A DNA stretch of 64,000 nt from an uncultured Maribacter sp. GTDB taxonomy: Bacteria; Bacteroidota; Bacteroidia; Flavobacteriales; Flavobacteriaceae. The stretch is from the NCBI GenBank assembly GCA_947498505.1, contig CANMKG010000006.1, positions 62,001-126,000 of the forward strand, written 5' to 3'. The translations under genes and the position numbers were made by a program. The notes under the pieces are model-generated. The model searched no databases, had not been told where the DNA came from, and saw only the letters and a program-made list of their open reading frames with translations. Of this stretch, positions 44,330 through 53,281 are shown one piece after another; positions within the stretch are counted from its first letter, which is position 1; every line of letters starts with the position of its first letter.

Positions 44330-44807
44330 GGGTATACTTGTTTTAACGCTCACCGTTTTTTTAATTTCCTGTAACGATTCACTAAAAGTATCTGACCATC
44401 AATCAATTTCTAATGCTGTTTGGAATAAAGATGAACCTGTTAAATTTACTTTCCAAGATTTAGATACCATTCAAAAACATAATTTGTTTATTAACGTTAG
44501 AAATGATGATGATTTTGAATATAGTAACTTGTTTTTAATTGCATCGCTTTATTTTCCTGATGGAAAAATACAAACAGATACTTTAGAGTATGAAATGGCT
44601 TTACCAGACGGTACTTGGTTAGGTAAAGGAAGTGGAAGCCTTAAAGAAAACAAGTTGTGGTATAAAGAGAACATCGTTTTTCCAACTTCAGGCGTATATA
44701 CTTTAGAGGTTTCGCACGCTATGCGAAAAAACGGAAATGTATCAGGAGTTGCTAAACTTTCTGGAGTACATGATGTTGGTTTAGAAATTGTAAAAAGTAA
44801 TAAATAG
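44322..44807 (+). CDS. gldH: Gliding motility lipoprotein GldH
   Basis: A 161-residue lipoprotein with signal MLKGILVLTLTVFLISC (lipobox LISC, Cys17) and the GldH domain, recognised from SISNAVWNKDEPVKF and NLFINVRNDDDFEYSNLFLI. GldH is required for gliding motility in Flavobacterium johnsoniae. The ATG at 44322 is chosen over the upstream ATG at 44244, because it gives a proper lipoprotein signal; it overlaps the ricT stop by eight bases. PBP1A starts 5 bases after the stop. Confidence 0.9.
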   Translation: MLKGILVLTLTVFLISCNDSLKVSDHQSISNAVWNKDEPVKFTFQDLDTIQKHNLFINVRNDDDFEYSNLFLIASLYFPDGKIQTDTLEYEMALPDGTWLGKGSGSLKENKLWYKENIVFPTSGVYTLEVSHAMRKNGNVSGVAKLSGVHDVGLEIVKSNK

Positions 44808-44811
44808 GTAT

Positions 44812-47163
44812 ATGGCAAAGGCTGCAAAAAAAAAGGTAGCAGGTAGTTTTTCGAAATTTATTAAGTGGTTTTGGATTTTAGTTTTAACAGGTATTTCACT
44901 GGTGGTTTTTGTTTTTTCGGCTGCTTCGTGGGGTTGGTTGGGAGAAATGCCAACATTTGAAAGTTTAGAAAACCCTCAAACCAATTTAGCATCTCAACTT
45001 ATTTCAGCTGATGGAGTATTACTGTCAAAATATTACTTAGACGATAATAGAACGCCAGTAGCTTTTAAAGATTTAAACGATAATTTAGTTAATTGTCTTA
45101 TTGCAACCGAAGATGTAAGATATTATGATCATTCGGGCATTGACATGAGAAGTTTTTTAAGAGCTTTATTTGCAAAATTAACTTTACGAAATGCTGGTGG
45201 AGGAAGTACCATATCTCAACAGTTATCAAGACAACTATTTGTTGGAATCAGAGCTAAGAATTGGAAAAAATATACTCAAAAAATTAGAGAATGGGTTATA
45301 GCAACCCGACTGGAACGCAATTATACAAAAGAAGAAATTATTGAAATGTATTTCAATATTTATGATTTTGGCAACAATGCGGACGGAATACGATCAGCAG
45401 CAAGAATATATTTTGGAAAGGAACCAAAGGAGTTAAAAATTGAAGAAGCGGCTATGTTAGTCGGAATGTTTAAAAACTCTTCTTTATATAATCCTATTCC
45501 GAGGAGAAACCCTGAAGGGACTAAAAATAGGAGAAATGTTGTTTTAGCCCAAATGGCTAAATATGATTTTATTACGGAAAAAGAAAAAGATTCGCTTCAA
45601 GCTATGGAAATGAAGCTGAATTTTAATCCAGAATCCCATAAAGACGGACTTGCAACATATCTAAGAATGCATTTACAAAGGGATTTTATCAAAGGGTGGA
45701 TTAAAGATAATCCTAAACCAGCTTTAGAAGGGGAAAGAGATAAATGGAATCTTTATTTAGATGGGTTAAAAATATATACGACCATAGATTCTAGAATGCA
45801 AGCAAATGCAGAGGCAGCGGTACAAGAACACATGACTAAATTACAGGCGGAGTTTTTTCATCAAAACACACCAGATCGCAATTCTACTGCACCTTTTTTA
45901 GATCTTAAAAAAGAAGAAATAGACCGTATATTAAATCGGGCTATGAAGATTTCAGATAGATGGAGAATACTTAAGAAACAGGGAAAATCAGAAAAAGAAA
46001 TTAAAGCCTCTTTTAATAAGAAAATTCAAATGAGTGTCTTTGATTGGAATAGCGAAAATCAAAGGAAAGATACTGTAATGACTCCTCTTGATTCTATTCG
46101 CTATTATAAGACATTTTTAAGAACAGCTATGATGTCTATGGAGCCTCAAACAGGTCATGTTAAAGCATGGGTTGGAGGGATAAATTATAAACATTTTCAA
46201 TACGACAATGTTATTCAAGGTTCAAGGCAAGCGGGTTCAACATTTAAGCCTTTTGTATATGCAGCTGCAATAGATCAATTGCGCTATTCTCCATGTGATT
46301 CTCTACCAGATACCCAGTATTGCATTGAAGCCAACAAACATGGTAATCCAGAACCTTGGTGTCCTAAAAATTCTAATAGTAAGTATTCTGGAAAAATGTA
46401 TTCTTTAAAAAGAGCATTGGCAAATTCTGTAAATACGGTTACTGCGCAGTTAATTGATAAAGTAGGTCCTAAATCTATTGCTTTAATAGGTAAAAACTTG
46501 GGAATAACTAGGGAAATTGCGGAAGTTCCTTCTATTGCGTTGGGAGTTTCGGAGATGAATGTATATGAAATGGTTGGGGCTTATGGAGCTTTCGCCAATC
46601 AAGGTGTATATGTAAAACCTGTTTTGGTTACCCGAATCGAGGATAAAAATGGCACAGTATTGTATGAATACACCCCAGTAACTAAAGATGTGTTAAGCAA
46701 AGATGTTGCTTATGCGATGGTAGACCTTATGAAAGGTGTTACTCAGGGAGGTTCTGGAACGCGATTAAGAACTTCCGGAGTTAACAAATGGAAGAAGGAG
46801 TATGATGAAATTATTACAGGATATCCTTATGGTTTTAAAAATCCAATTGCTGGAAAAACAGGTACTACACAAAATAATAGTGATGGTTGGTTTATGGGCA
46901 TGGTTCCAAATTTAGTTACTGGAGTTTGGGTTGGTGGAGAAGATAGAGCTACTCATTTTAAAAGTGTTACTTATGGTCAAGGAGCTTCAATGGCTTTACC
47001 AATATGGGGGCTTTATATGAAGAAAAATTATGCTAATAAAGAGATTGGAGTTTCGGATAAAGCTTTTCCTAAACCCAAAGACATATCTATAAATATAGAT
47101 TGTAAAAAGGTAGTTGCTTCTGATATTGAAATTGAGGATGATATGGACGATATAGATTTCTAA
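44812..47163 (+). CDS. Penicillin-binding protein 1A (bifunctional)
   Basis: A 783-residue class A PBP. One N-terminal transmembrane helix (about 19-40); GT51 glycosyltransferase domain (about 65-240) with catalytic Glu in ATEDVRYYDHSG and GGGSTISQQLSRQLF; transpeptidase domain with S476-T-F-K, the SVN triad near 545 and KTGT near 681. It polymerises glycan strands and crosslinks peptides in the periplasm. The C-terminal tail is acidic (IEIEDDMDDIDF). Encoded with ricT and gldH, as in other flavobacteria. Confidence 0.95.
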   Translation: MAKAAKKKVAGSFSKFIKWFWILVLTGISLVVFVFSAASWGWLGEMPTFESLENPQTNLASQLISADGVLLSKYYLDDNRTPVAFKDLNDNLVNCLIATEDVRYYDHSGIDMRSFLRALFAKLTLRNAGGGSTISQQLSRQLFVGIRAKNWKKYTQKIREWVIATRLERNYTKEEIIEMYFNIYDFGNNADGIRSAARIYFGKEPKELKIEEAAMLVGMFKNSSLYNPIPRRNPEGTKNRRNVVLAQMAKYDFITEKEKDSLQAMEMKLNFNPESHKDGLATYLRMHLQRDFIKGWIKDNPKPALEGERDKWNLYLDGLKIYTTIDSRMQANAEAAVQEHMTKLQAEFFHQNTPDRNSTAPFLDLKKEEIDRILNRAMKISDRWRILKKQGKSEKEIKASFNKKIQMSVFDWNSENQRKDTVMTPLDSIRYYKTFLRTAMMSMEPQTGHVKAWVGGINYKHFQYDNVIQGSRQAGSTFKPFVYAAAIDQLRYSPCDSLPDTQYCIEANKHGNPEPWCPKNSNSKYSGKMYSLKRALANSVNTVTAQLIDKVGPKSIALIGKNLGITREIAEVPSIALGVSEMNVYEMVGAYGAFANQGVYVKPVLVTRIEDKNGTVLYEYTPVTKDVLSKDVAYAMVDLMKGVTQGGSGTRLRTSGVNKWKKEYDEIITGYPYGFKNPIAGKTGTTQNNSDGWFMGMVPNLVTGVWVGGEDRATHFKSVTYGQGASMALPIWGLYMKKNYANKEIGVSDKAFPKPKDISINIDCKKVVASDIEIEDDMDDIDF

Positions 47164-47191
47164 GGTTTTTATTAAACATAGTAGACCTAGT

Positions 47192-47233
47192 AAAAAAGCA
47201 CTTTTCTTTTCATTGAAAGAAAGGTGCTTTTTT
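47192..47233 (+). terminator. Terminator after the PBP1A gene
   Basis: AAAAAAGCACTTTTCTTT pairs with AAAGAAAGGTGCTTTTTT, with a small T/G mismatch and a loop of about 6 bases, ending in a T-run 70 bases after the stop. Confidence 0.85.
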
Positions 47234-47278
47234 GATATTAATCATGTATTTTTAGTAAGAATTGTTTAAAATATAACA

Positions 47279-47977
47279 ATGATAAATAAAAAGGTAGATA
47301 GCGCAAAAGTAGCACTTAAGGGTGTTGAGAATGGAATGACCTTTATGCTCGGAGGTTTTGGCCTATGCGGAATTCCAGAAAACGCAATTGCTCAATTAGT
47401 GGCCTTAGGGATTTCTGATATCACTTGCATTTCTAATAATGCTGGGGTAGACGATTTTGGGTTGGGTTTATTATTACAAAAACACCAAATAAAAAAAATG
47501 ATTTCTTCGTATGTAGGAGAAAATGATGAGTTTGAACGACAAATGCTAAGTGGAGAGCTTGAAGTAGAACTTACTCCTCAAGGAACTTTGGCAGAAAAAT
47601 GTAGAGCGGCGCAAGGAGGCTTTCCTGCGTTTTATACACCAGCGGGTTACGGTACAGAGGTCGCTGAAGGAAAGGAAACTAGAGAGTTTAATGGAAAAAT
47701 GTACGTTTTGGAAGAGGCATTTAAGTCCGATTTTTCTTTTGTAAAAGCTTGGAAAGGTGATGAGGCAGGGAACCTAGTTTTTAAAGGCACAGCGCGTAAT
47801 TTTAATCCCTGTATGTGTGGAGCTTCTAAAATAACAGTTGCTGAGGTTGAAGAGTTGGTTCCAGCAGGAACTTTAAACCCTAATGAAATTCATGTACCAG
47901 GGATATTTGTTCAACGAATTTTTCAAGGTAAAAACTATGAGAAAAGAATAGAGCAAAGAACAGTAAGAACAAAATAG
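47279..47977 (+). CDS. 3-oxoacid CoA-transferase subunit A
   Basis: A 232-residue alpha subunit of a heterodimeric CoA-transferase. Typical are the glycine-rich start [19 protein letters not shown] and the [12 protein letters not shown] block. With subunit B, encoded at 48354, it transfers CoA between succinyl-CoA and acetoacetate or related acids. The two subunit genes normally adjoin; here a 116-codon gene sits between them. Confidence 0.93.
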   Translation: MINKKVDSAKVALKGVENGMTFMLGGFGLCGIPENAIAQLVALGISDITCISNNAGVDDFGLGLLLQKHQIKKMISSYVGENDEFERQMLSGELEVELTPQGTLAEKCRAAQGGFPAFYTPAGYGTEVAEGKETREFNGKMYVLEEAFKSDFSFVKAWKGDEAGNLVFKGTARNFNPCMCGASKITVAEVEELVPAGTLNPNEIHVPGIFVQRIFQGKNYEKRIEQRTVRTK

Positions 47978-47981
47978 CTGT

Positions 47982-48332
47982 ATGAGATTAACATATACTT
48001 GTAGAGCATGTAAAAGGAGAAATTTTTTAAACCTAAGAGAAGATAACAGAGCTAATTTGCAAATGAAGGTTAATGATGAAGAGGTTATAGTGAATTGTAA
48101 TAACTGTGGAAAAACAGATAAAAGACACATAAATAGAATCACTGCAATACCTGATAATAGGGTAATTATTGTTAGTGTTGTATTGGGTGTTGTTGTTACA
48201 GCAATTTTAATTAGTTATTTGGGATTTATAGCAAGCTTTAGTTTTTCGATTCCAATTTTTGTTTGGAGATATGAAGGAGAACAGGCTCATAAATTTAACT
48301 CTGTTGTAATACGAAGGAAATCGTCAAATTAA
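47982..48332 (+). CDS. Small membrane protein with zinc-ribbon-like CxxC pairs
   Basis: A 116-residue protein. The N-terminal half has CRAC (7-10) and CNNC (about 39-42), which could bind one zinc ion; the second half has two hydrophobic segments (about 60-80 and 81-96) consistent with a membrane hairpin. No family recognised. It starts 4 bases after CoA-transferase subunit A and ends 21 bases before subunit B, in the same direction, so it is co-transcribed with them. Confidence 0.72.
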   Translation: MRLTYTCRACKRRNFLNLREDNRANLQMKVNDEEVIVNCNNCGKTDKRHINRITAIPDNRVIIVSVVLGVVVTAILISYLGFIASFSFSIPIFVWRYEGEQAHKFNSVVIRRKSSN

Positions 48333-48353
48333 TACATTTTCAAATCAATTTTT

Positions 48354-49007
48354 ATGTTAGATAAAAACGGAATAGCTAAGCGCATTGCAAGGGAAGTCAA
48401 AGATGGCTATTATGTAAATCTGGGTATAGGAATACCAACCTTAGTTGCAAATTTTGTACGTGAGGATATCAGTGTAGAATTTCAAAGCGAAAATGGCGTA
48501 TTAGGCATGGGACCATTTCCTTTTGAAGGCGAAGAGGACGCTGATATAATTAATGCAGGAAAACAGACTATTACAACGCTTCCTGGAGCTTCATTTTTTG
48601 ATTCCGCGACAAGCTTTTCAATGATTAGAGGCCAGCATGTAGACCTTACCATTTTAGGTGCTATGGAGGTTTCTGAAGAAGGAGATATTGCAAATTGGAA
48701 AATACCAGGAAAAATGGTTAAAGGTATGGGGGGAGCAATGGATTTAGTAGCTTCTGCTGAAAATATTATCGTTGCCATGATGCATACGAATAGAGCAGGA
48801 AATTCCAAACTGTTAAAGTCATGTACTTTACCATTGACAGGAGTTGGTTGCGTAAAAAAAATTGTTACTAACATGGCTGTGCTTGAAGTAACTTCTGAAG
48901 GATTTTTGCTTTTAGAACGTGCACCTGGTGTTTCTATTCAGGAAATAAAAGAAGCTACCCAAGGTACTTTAGTAATCCCAGATACCGTTCCAGAAATGAT
49001 AGATTAG
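48354..49007 (+). CDS. 3-oxoacid CoA-transferase subunit B
   Basis: A 217-residue beta subunit. The catalytic glutamate is in EFQSENGVLGMGP (about residue 44), which forms the glutamyl-CoA thioester intermediate. GGAMDLVASAENIIVAMMH and TLPLTGVGCVKKIVT are conserved in subunit B. It works with subunit A encoded upstream. Confidence 0.94.
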   Translation: MLDKNGIAKRIAREVKDGYYVNLGIGIPTLVANFVREDISVEFQSENGVLGMGPFPFEGEEDADIINAGKQTITTLPGASFFDSATSFSMIRGQHVDLTILGAMEVSEEGDIANWKIPGKMVKGMGGAMDLVASAENIIVAMMHTNRAGNSKLLKSCTLPLTGVGCVKKIVTNMAVLEVTSEGFLLLERAPGVSIQEIKEATQGTLVIPDTVPEMID

Positions 49008-49175
49008 AGTAAAATTAAAATGTTATTCGTCGAAGAAATTGGCAGCTGGTATTTTTCACAACATTTTCCAATGAGTTCACAACAATAATAATGTGCTACA
49101 TAACGTTATATACTACATTTGCTAAGCAATAAGCAAGTAAAAAACCAAAAATCTAACCGTATAAAACTTAACCTA
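49008..49175. other. Leader region of the small unit at 49116-49341
   Basis: AT-rich region after the CoA-transferase. A 22-codon frame (49020-49088) is too short to support. The TACATTTG element at 49116-49123 starts the small unit described next. Confidence 0.35.
49116..49123 (+). promoter_or_regulatory. -7 promoter element TACATTTG of a small unit
   Basis: TACATTTG fits TAnnTTTG. A transcript from about 49130 to the terminator at 49341 would be roughly 210 bases and contain one 35-codon frame. Confidence 0.42.
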
Positions 49176-49283
49176 ATGGATGCACAATTAGACCATAGAA
49201 CAGTTGAAAAAGAAATTCAAGTTTATAAAAATGATTTTTTAAACGGAATTGTCTTTTTAACTAAGAAATTATTTATGTTATAA
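49176..49283 (+). CDS. Possible 35-residue small protein
   Basis: Frame from ATG 49176 to TAA 49281-49283. The product starts MDAQLDHRTVEKEIQVYKND and continues with an amphipathic-hydrophobic end (LNGIVFLTKKLFML). It sits between a promoter element (49116) and a terminator (49306-49341), so it is an independent unit. The ATG lies in an A/T-rich context as is usual here. Alternatively the RNA is non-coding. No homologue known to me. Confidence 0.42.
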   Translation: MDAQLDHRTVEKEIQVYKNDFLNGIVFLTKKLFML

Positions 49284-49305
49284 TCTTTTGCAAAAAAGAA
49301 TTATG

Positions 49306-49341
49306 AAAAAGAGCAGTTTCCCCAAAGACTGCTCTTTTTTT
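49306..49341. terminator. Bidirectional terminator between the small unit and the YCII gene
   Basis: AAAAAGAGCAGT (49306-49317) pairs with ACTGCTCTTTTT (49328-49339) around a 10-base loop. T-runs exist on both strands. It can end the rightward small unit and the leftward YCII gene (stop at 49364). Confidence 0.85.
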
Positions 49342-49363
49342 GTTTAATGTAGTTTACATTACA

Positions 49364-49711
49364 TTACATATCCATAGACATAATTTCTCGTACTTCAGTA
49401 TTTCCATTATGCTCATAGATTGGGCATCCCTTTGATATTTCAACAGCTTCTTCTAAATTATCAGCGGTTACAATTAAATAACCCCCAACAACTTCAGCTC
49501 CTTCTGCAAAAGGACCATCTGTAATTACCTCTCCAGCCTTATGAACTACATTACCCTTTTCTGATAGTGGTAAACCATCTACAAGTTTCCCTTTTTCTTT
49601 TAAACTACCCATCCAGGCTCCCCATTTCTGCATGTGTGCCTGTACAACTTCTGGTGACTGGTTTTTCCATTCTTTGTCTCCTCCTCTAAATAAAAATAAA
49701 AAATTGCTCAT
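49364..49711 (-). CDS. YCII-related (DGPF) protein
   Basis: A 115-residue YCII/DGPF protein with FLFLFRGGDKEW, TDGPFAEGAEVVGGYLIV and TEVREIM, showing the actual DGPF-type motif (DGPF). It is homologous to the protein at 9603 but has no adjacent sigma factor. Likely cytosolic; activity unknown. It is last in a long leftward series and ends at the bidirectional terminator. Confidence 0.87.
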   Translation of the reverse strand: MSNFLFLFRGGDKEWKNQSPEVVQAHMQKWGAWMGSLKEKGKLVDGLPLSEKGNVVHKAGEVITDGPFAEGAEVVGGYLIVTADNLEEAVEISKGCPIYEHNGNTEVREIMSMDM

Positions 49712-49773
49712 TTTGATTGTGTTTTATGTTTCTAAAGTAATGACGAATACATTTTTAAGGATTGGACAATTTT

Positions 49774-50847
49774 TTAAAATAATTTCATTTGCCCGTCTTT
49801 ATATTGTTCATGTAATTTGGTATTTAATTTAGGAAATACTTTTTGTTTAAAGTATTTGTTATTGGCTAAACGCAATAAATCATGTATTTGGGTTGCTATT
49901 TTACCTTCCCCCTTGGTTCTAATACCAAAGCGACTATCATTTAAATTACCATTATGGCATTCGGCAATTTGATTTAAAACTTTATCTGCTTTGTTGGGCA
50001 ATGTTTTTTTTATCCAATCTGTAAAAATTTCTCCAATTGCACCATTTAATCGCACTACAGTAAACCCAAAAGATAAAGCTCCATTATCTGAAACAGCTTT
50101 TGCTAAGCTCAAAATTTCATGACTGTTAATACCTGGTATTATTGGGGCTAGCATTGCATTTACCGGAATATTATTTTCTGATAAAATTTTTATAGTATCT
50201 AATCTTTTTTTTATGGTTGTTGTGCGAGGCTCTAAAACGCTACGTGTTTTTTCTGACAATGAGGTTACCGAGATATTTACGCCAACTAATTGATGCTCAT
50301 TTAATGCCTTAAGAATATGTAAGTCTCTTAGAATTAAGGAGTTTTTAGTAATTATTCCGACAGGATGTTTATATTTTAAAAATACTTTTAAACAGGCCTC
50401 CGTTATTTTAAATTTTTTTTCTGCTGGTTGGTAGCAGTCTGTATTTCCGGATAATACTATGGTTTTAGCAATCCATTTTTTGTTTTTGATTTTTGCTTCA
50501 AGTAATTTTGGAGCATCTTTTTTAATCAGAATTTTACGTTCAAAATCTAGACCAGCACTATATCCCCAAAACTCATGAGTATTGCGAGCATAACAATAAA
50601 TACACCCATGTTCGCAGCCTTGATAAGGGTTCATGGAATATGTCATTCCAATATCAGGGCTGGTAACTTTGTTTACAATGGTTTTTGGAAATATGGGAAC
50701 ATACTGCGTTTTGTTGTTATCTGCTTCTTCGCCTTCAATACGGCAAAACTCTAGGAAGTCGTCACGAGTTTCATAAACATCTTTTAGAAATTTGTTTGCA
50801 GTATTTTGTTGGGCTCCTCTCCCTTTAATGTATTTTTTAGAGTTCAA
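49774..50847 (-). CDS. PA0069 family radical SAM protein
   Basis: A 357-residue radical SAM protein of the PA0069/COG1533 group, distantly related to spore photoproduct lyase. The cluster motif is GCEHGCIYCYARNTHEF (CxxxCxxC near residue 82). The N-terminus IKGRGAQQNTANKF is characteristic. The start is TTG at 50847. Function of this family is unknown; some members are linked to DNA repair by gene neighbourhood, which is not evident here. Confidence 0.9.
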   Translation of the reverse strand: MNSKKYIKGRGAQQNTANKFLKDVYETRDDFLEFCRIEGEEADNNKTQYVPIFPKTIVNKVTSPDIGMTYSMNPYQGCEHGCIYCYARNTHEFWGYSAGLDFERKILIKKDAPKLLEAKIKNKKWIAKTIVLSGNTDCYQPAEKKFKITEACLKVFLKYKHPVGIITKNSLILRDLHILKALNEHQLVGVNISVTSLSEKTRSVLEPRTTTIKKRLDTIKILSENNIPVNAMLAPIIPGINSHEILSLAKAVSDNGALSFGFTVVRLNGAIGEIFTDWIKKTLPNKADKVLNQIAECHNGNLNDSRFGIRTKGEGKIATQIHDLLRLANNKYFKQKVFPKLNTKLHEQYKDGQMKLF

Positions 50848-50897
50848 TTTTTGGATTTATTCCAAAAATATGGAATTAATCCATTTATTATAAGTTT

Positions 50898-52460
50898 CTA
50901 TTTATTTTTAACATCAACTTTTACCAGTTGTTTTTTGTTCCCTCGTTTCGCATAAAAGAGAATATCATTGTTTTTAGTGTCAATTAAAGGTTTAGAAACC
51001 ATAAGTGGTAGACGAGCGTCTTTACTATCAATAATTTTTTTGAAGTCCATTTTACCCGCTTCATTTAAGCGAATAACAAAAACGTTCCGATTTCTGCTCA
51101 AACCTTGTTTAAATTGAATACGCTCCGAAGATAATTGTTGTGGGTTTTCAGAAGCCGTACTGATAAAAAAGTATGTGGTTTCTCCAAGTGTATAAGATGT
51201 GTATGATGCATAAGCTCCATCACCTTGCGTAACCTCTGTTTTATTAATGTTTCTTGCCCAAACCATATCACCGTTAAGATTAAGCTTTACGCTTACAATA
51301 TCATTATGATGAAACCTTTCAACCCGAACACGACCTCCACTGCTGTTAGCCTGAACACTTGTGCTTTTAAAATACTCTTCTGCGTTAAAAAGTATAGACC
51401 CAGAATCTGTGATGTTCATACTTTTAAAAACTAAGTTTTTAATTTCTTTATCATCTTCACGACCAAATTTGTCATGCATAAATTGTTCAGAAAATTTGTT
51501 GTATTTTTTTTCTTTTATGGTAAGTGAGGATGGGTCCACTTTAAAATATCCTATTCCGTTATAGCGATTGTCTTTTCTATTTGAGTAAAATCCAAGACAA
51601 AATAAATCTCCGTTATATAAAATAGGTTTTAAAGATTCTGAATATTTTCCTTCACTATCAAATTCAAGAGTCCTAGCTCCAGATTGGGATATTTTTACCA
51701 ATTCGTACCTAAACTTACGTTCTTTAGCACCAAATCGTCTTTTTTTATAATAAGCCTTTCCTACCAGAAAAACCTCTTTTAAATCCTTAGAAATAGCCAT
51801 GTTTTCAAAGGCATAATTTTTTTCCTCAGCAGCTTCAGAGAAGTCATATTCAATTAATTTGTTTAATGATGCTGAGAAAAGGTGGATACGATGTTGATTG
51901 GTTTTTCCTTTTTTGAAATGAGTAGAAATTACAAATGCCGTTTTTTCTGTATTAAATAAAATGGAACTTGTGAACCCTTTATTGAAATTTCGGGTATATC
52001 TATTTCTGTCAAACGGATTATTTACTTGTTTTGATGAAATGTTTAAAATAGTTTCTTTGGTAAAATTATAATCATCAATAGGGCTTCTGTGTACTGAATA
52101 TTTATAGGAGCCTCGGTCATAGTCATAATCCATAAACAATAAATACACTTGTCCGTTTTGGGTATATGATTCTACAAAATTTGAATTTTTAAGCTTGTAA
52201 TTATACTCAGAAATAAGCTCTAAATTTTCATTGTAGTGTTCTATAAAATATCCTCTAGGGTGTAAAATTATTCCTGTATAATAGGCTCTAACTAAAATAC
52301 TACCTCCTTTGCCATCTTGAGTGATGGATAGCAAATTGGAATATTTATACTTATCGTTATATTTTTCTCCAAAACTATATTCAATGGGTATTTCTTGACC
52401 TTTTACTACGAAACTAAGAGCAAAAAAAAGTAGTAGGATAGTATTTTTAAGATATTTCAT
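50898..52460 (-). CDS. Secreted hypothetical protein
   Basis: A 520-residue protein with a signal peptide (about 1-21, cleavage after VKG). The mature part has repeated short beta-like segments (SVHRSPIDDYNF, HRIHLFSASLNKLIEYDFSE, YNGDLFCLGFYSNRKDN), suggesting a beta-propeller-type fold, as in several Bacteroidota periplasmic proteins. No family assigned. It lies between the crotonase and radical SAM genes in the leftward run. Confidence 0.72.
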   Translation of the reverse strand: MKYLKNTILLLFFALSFVVKGQEIPIEYSFGEKYNDKYKYSNLLSITQDGKGGSILVRAYYTGIILHPRGYFIEHYNENLELISEYNYKLKNSNFVESYTQNGQVYLLFMDYDYDRGSYKYSVHRSPIDDYNFTKETILNISSKQVNNPFDRNRYTRNFNKGFTSSILFNTEKTAFVISTHFKKGKTNQHRIHLFSASLNKLIEYDFSEAAEEKNYAFENMAISKDLKEVFLVGKAYYKKRRFGAKERKFRYELVKISQSGARTLEFDSEGKYSESLKPILYNGDLFCLGFYSNRKDNRYNGIGYFKVDPSSLTIKEKKYNKFSEQFMHDKFGREDDKEIKNLVFKSMNITDSGSILFNAEEYFKSTSVQANSSGGRVRVERFHHNDIVSVKLNLNGDMVWARNINKTEVTQGDGAYASYTSYTLGETTYFFISTASENPQQLSSERIQFKQGLSRNRNVFVIRLNEAGKMDFKKIIDSKDARLPLMVSKPLIDTKNNDILFYAKRGNKKQLVKVDVKNK

Positions 52461-52487
52461 AAATAGGTTTTTTTAGTTGATTAAAAC

Positions 52488-53276
52488 TTATAACCCTTTG
52501 AAATTAGCTTTTCGTTTTTCCATGAAAGCTGAGGTGCCCTCCTTAAAATCTTTGGTACCAAAGCATGCTCCAAAAGCTTCAATTTCGCTGTTATAACCAT
52601 CTTTATCATCATTAAAACCTGCATTTATAGCTTTTATTGCATAGGAGATAGCTGTTGGTGAATTATTGGAAATTTTACGTGCTATTTTTTCGCATGTTGG
52701 AATAAGGTCTTCTAACGGCACAACTTGATTAACAAGACCGTATGTCAATGCTTTATCGGCTGAAATCATTCCTGCGGTCATAATAATTTCCATAGCTCTT
52801 CCTTTGCCAATTAATTGTGGAAGTCGTTGAGTTCCTCCGTAACCTGGAATTACCCCTAAAGAGACTTCTGGTAAACCCATTTTAGCATTTTCGCTTGCTA
52901 GTCTAAAATGGCATGCCATTGCCAATTCTAAACCGCCACCTAAGGCAAACCCGTTTACAGCAGCGATAACAGGAGTGTTTAAGTTTTCAATAAAATTGAA
53001 CAGCGTGTTTTGTCCATCCGATGCTAATTTTGTGCCTTGTTTTACCGAAAAGTCAGCAAATTCTGAAATATCTGCTCCTGCCACAAAGGCTTTGTCTCCA
53101 ACACCAGTAATAATAATAGCCCTAACATTTTTGTTTTCATCACATACCTCAATAGCTTCATGCAGTTCTTGAATGGTTTCAATGTTTAGTGCATTTAGTT
53201 TTTTTGGACGATTTATGGAAATCGTTGCTATTTTTTCGTTTTCTGAAATCAAAATATTCTTATACTTCATCATCAT
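52488..53276 (-). CDS. Enoyl-CoA hydratase/isomerase (crotonase family)
   Basis: A 262-residue crotonase. Both catalytic glutamates of hydratases are present: in GGGLELAMACHF (about 118) and in GLPEVSLGVIPGYGGTQRL (about 138). The CoA-binding AGADISEF block is near 68. It should hydrate short enoyl-CoA, in fatty acid oxidation or butanoyl-CoA metabolism. Three ATG codons lie in a row at the start; 53276 is the first. It begins 5 bases after the histidine kinase stop. Confidence 0.9.
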   Translation of the reverse strand: MMMKYKNILISENEKIATISINRPKKLNALNIETIQELHEAIEVCDENKNVRAIIITGVGDKAFVAGADISEFADFSVKQGTKLASDGQNTLFNFIENLNTPVIAAVNGFALGGGLELAMACHFRLASENAKMGLPEVSLGVIPGYGGTQRLPQLIGKGRAMEIIMTAGMISADKALTYGLVNQVVPLEDLIPTCEKIARKISNNSPTAISYAIKAINAGFNDDKDGYNSEIEAFGACFGTKDFKEGTSAFMEKRKANFKGL

Positions 53277-53281
53277 TTGCT

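Noticed and set aside
49020-49088. 22-codon frame after the CoA-transferase
   Set aside because: Too short, no promoter in front of it, no homologue known; chance frame.
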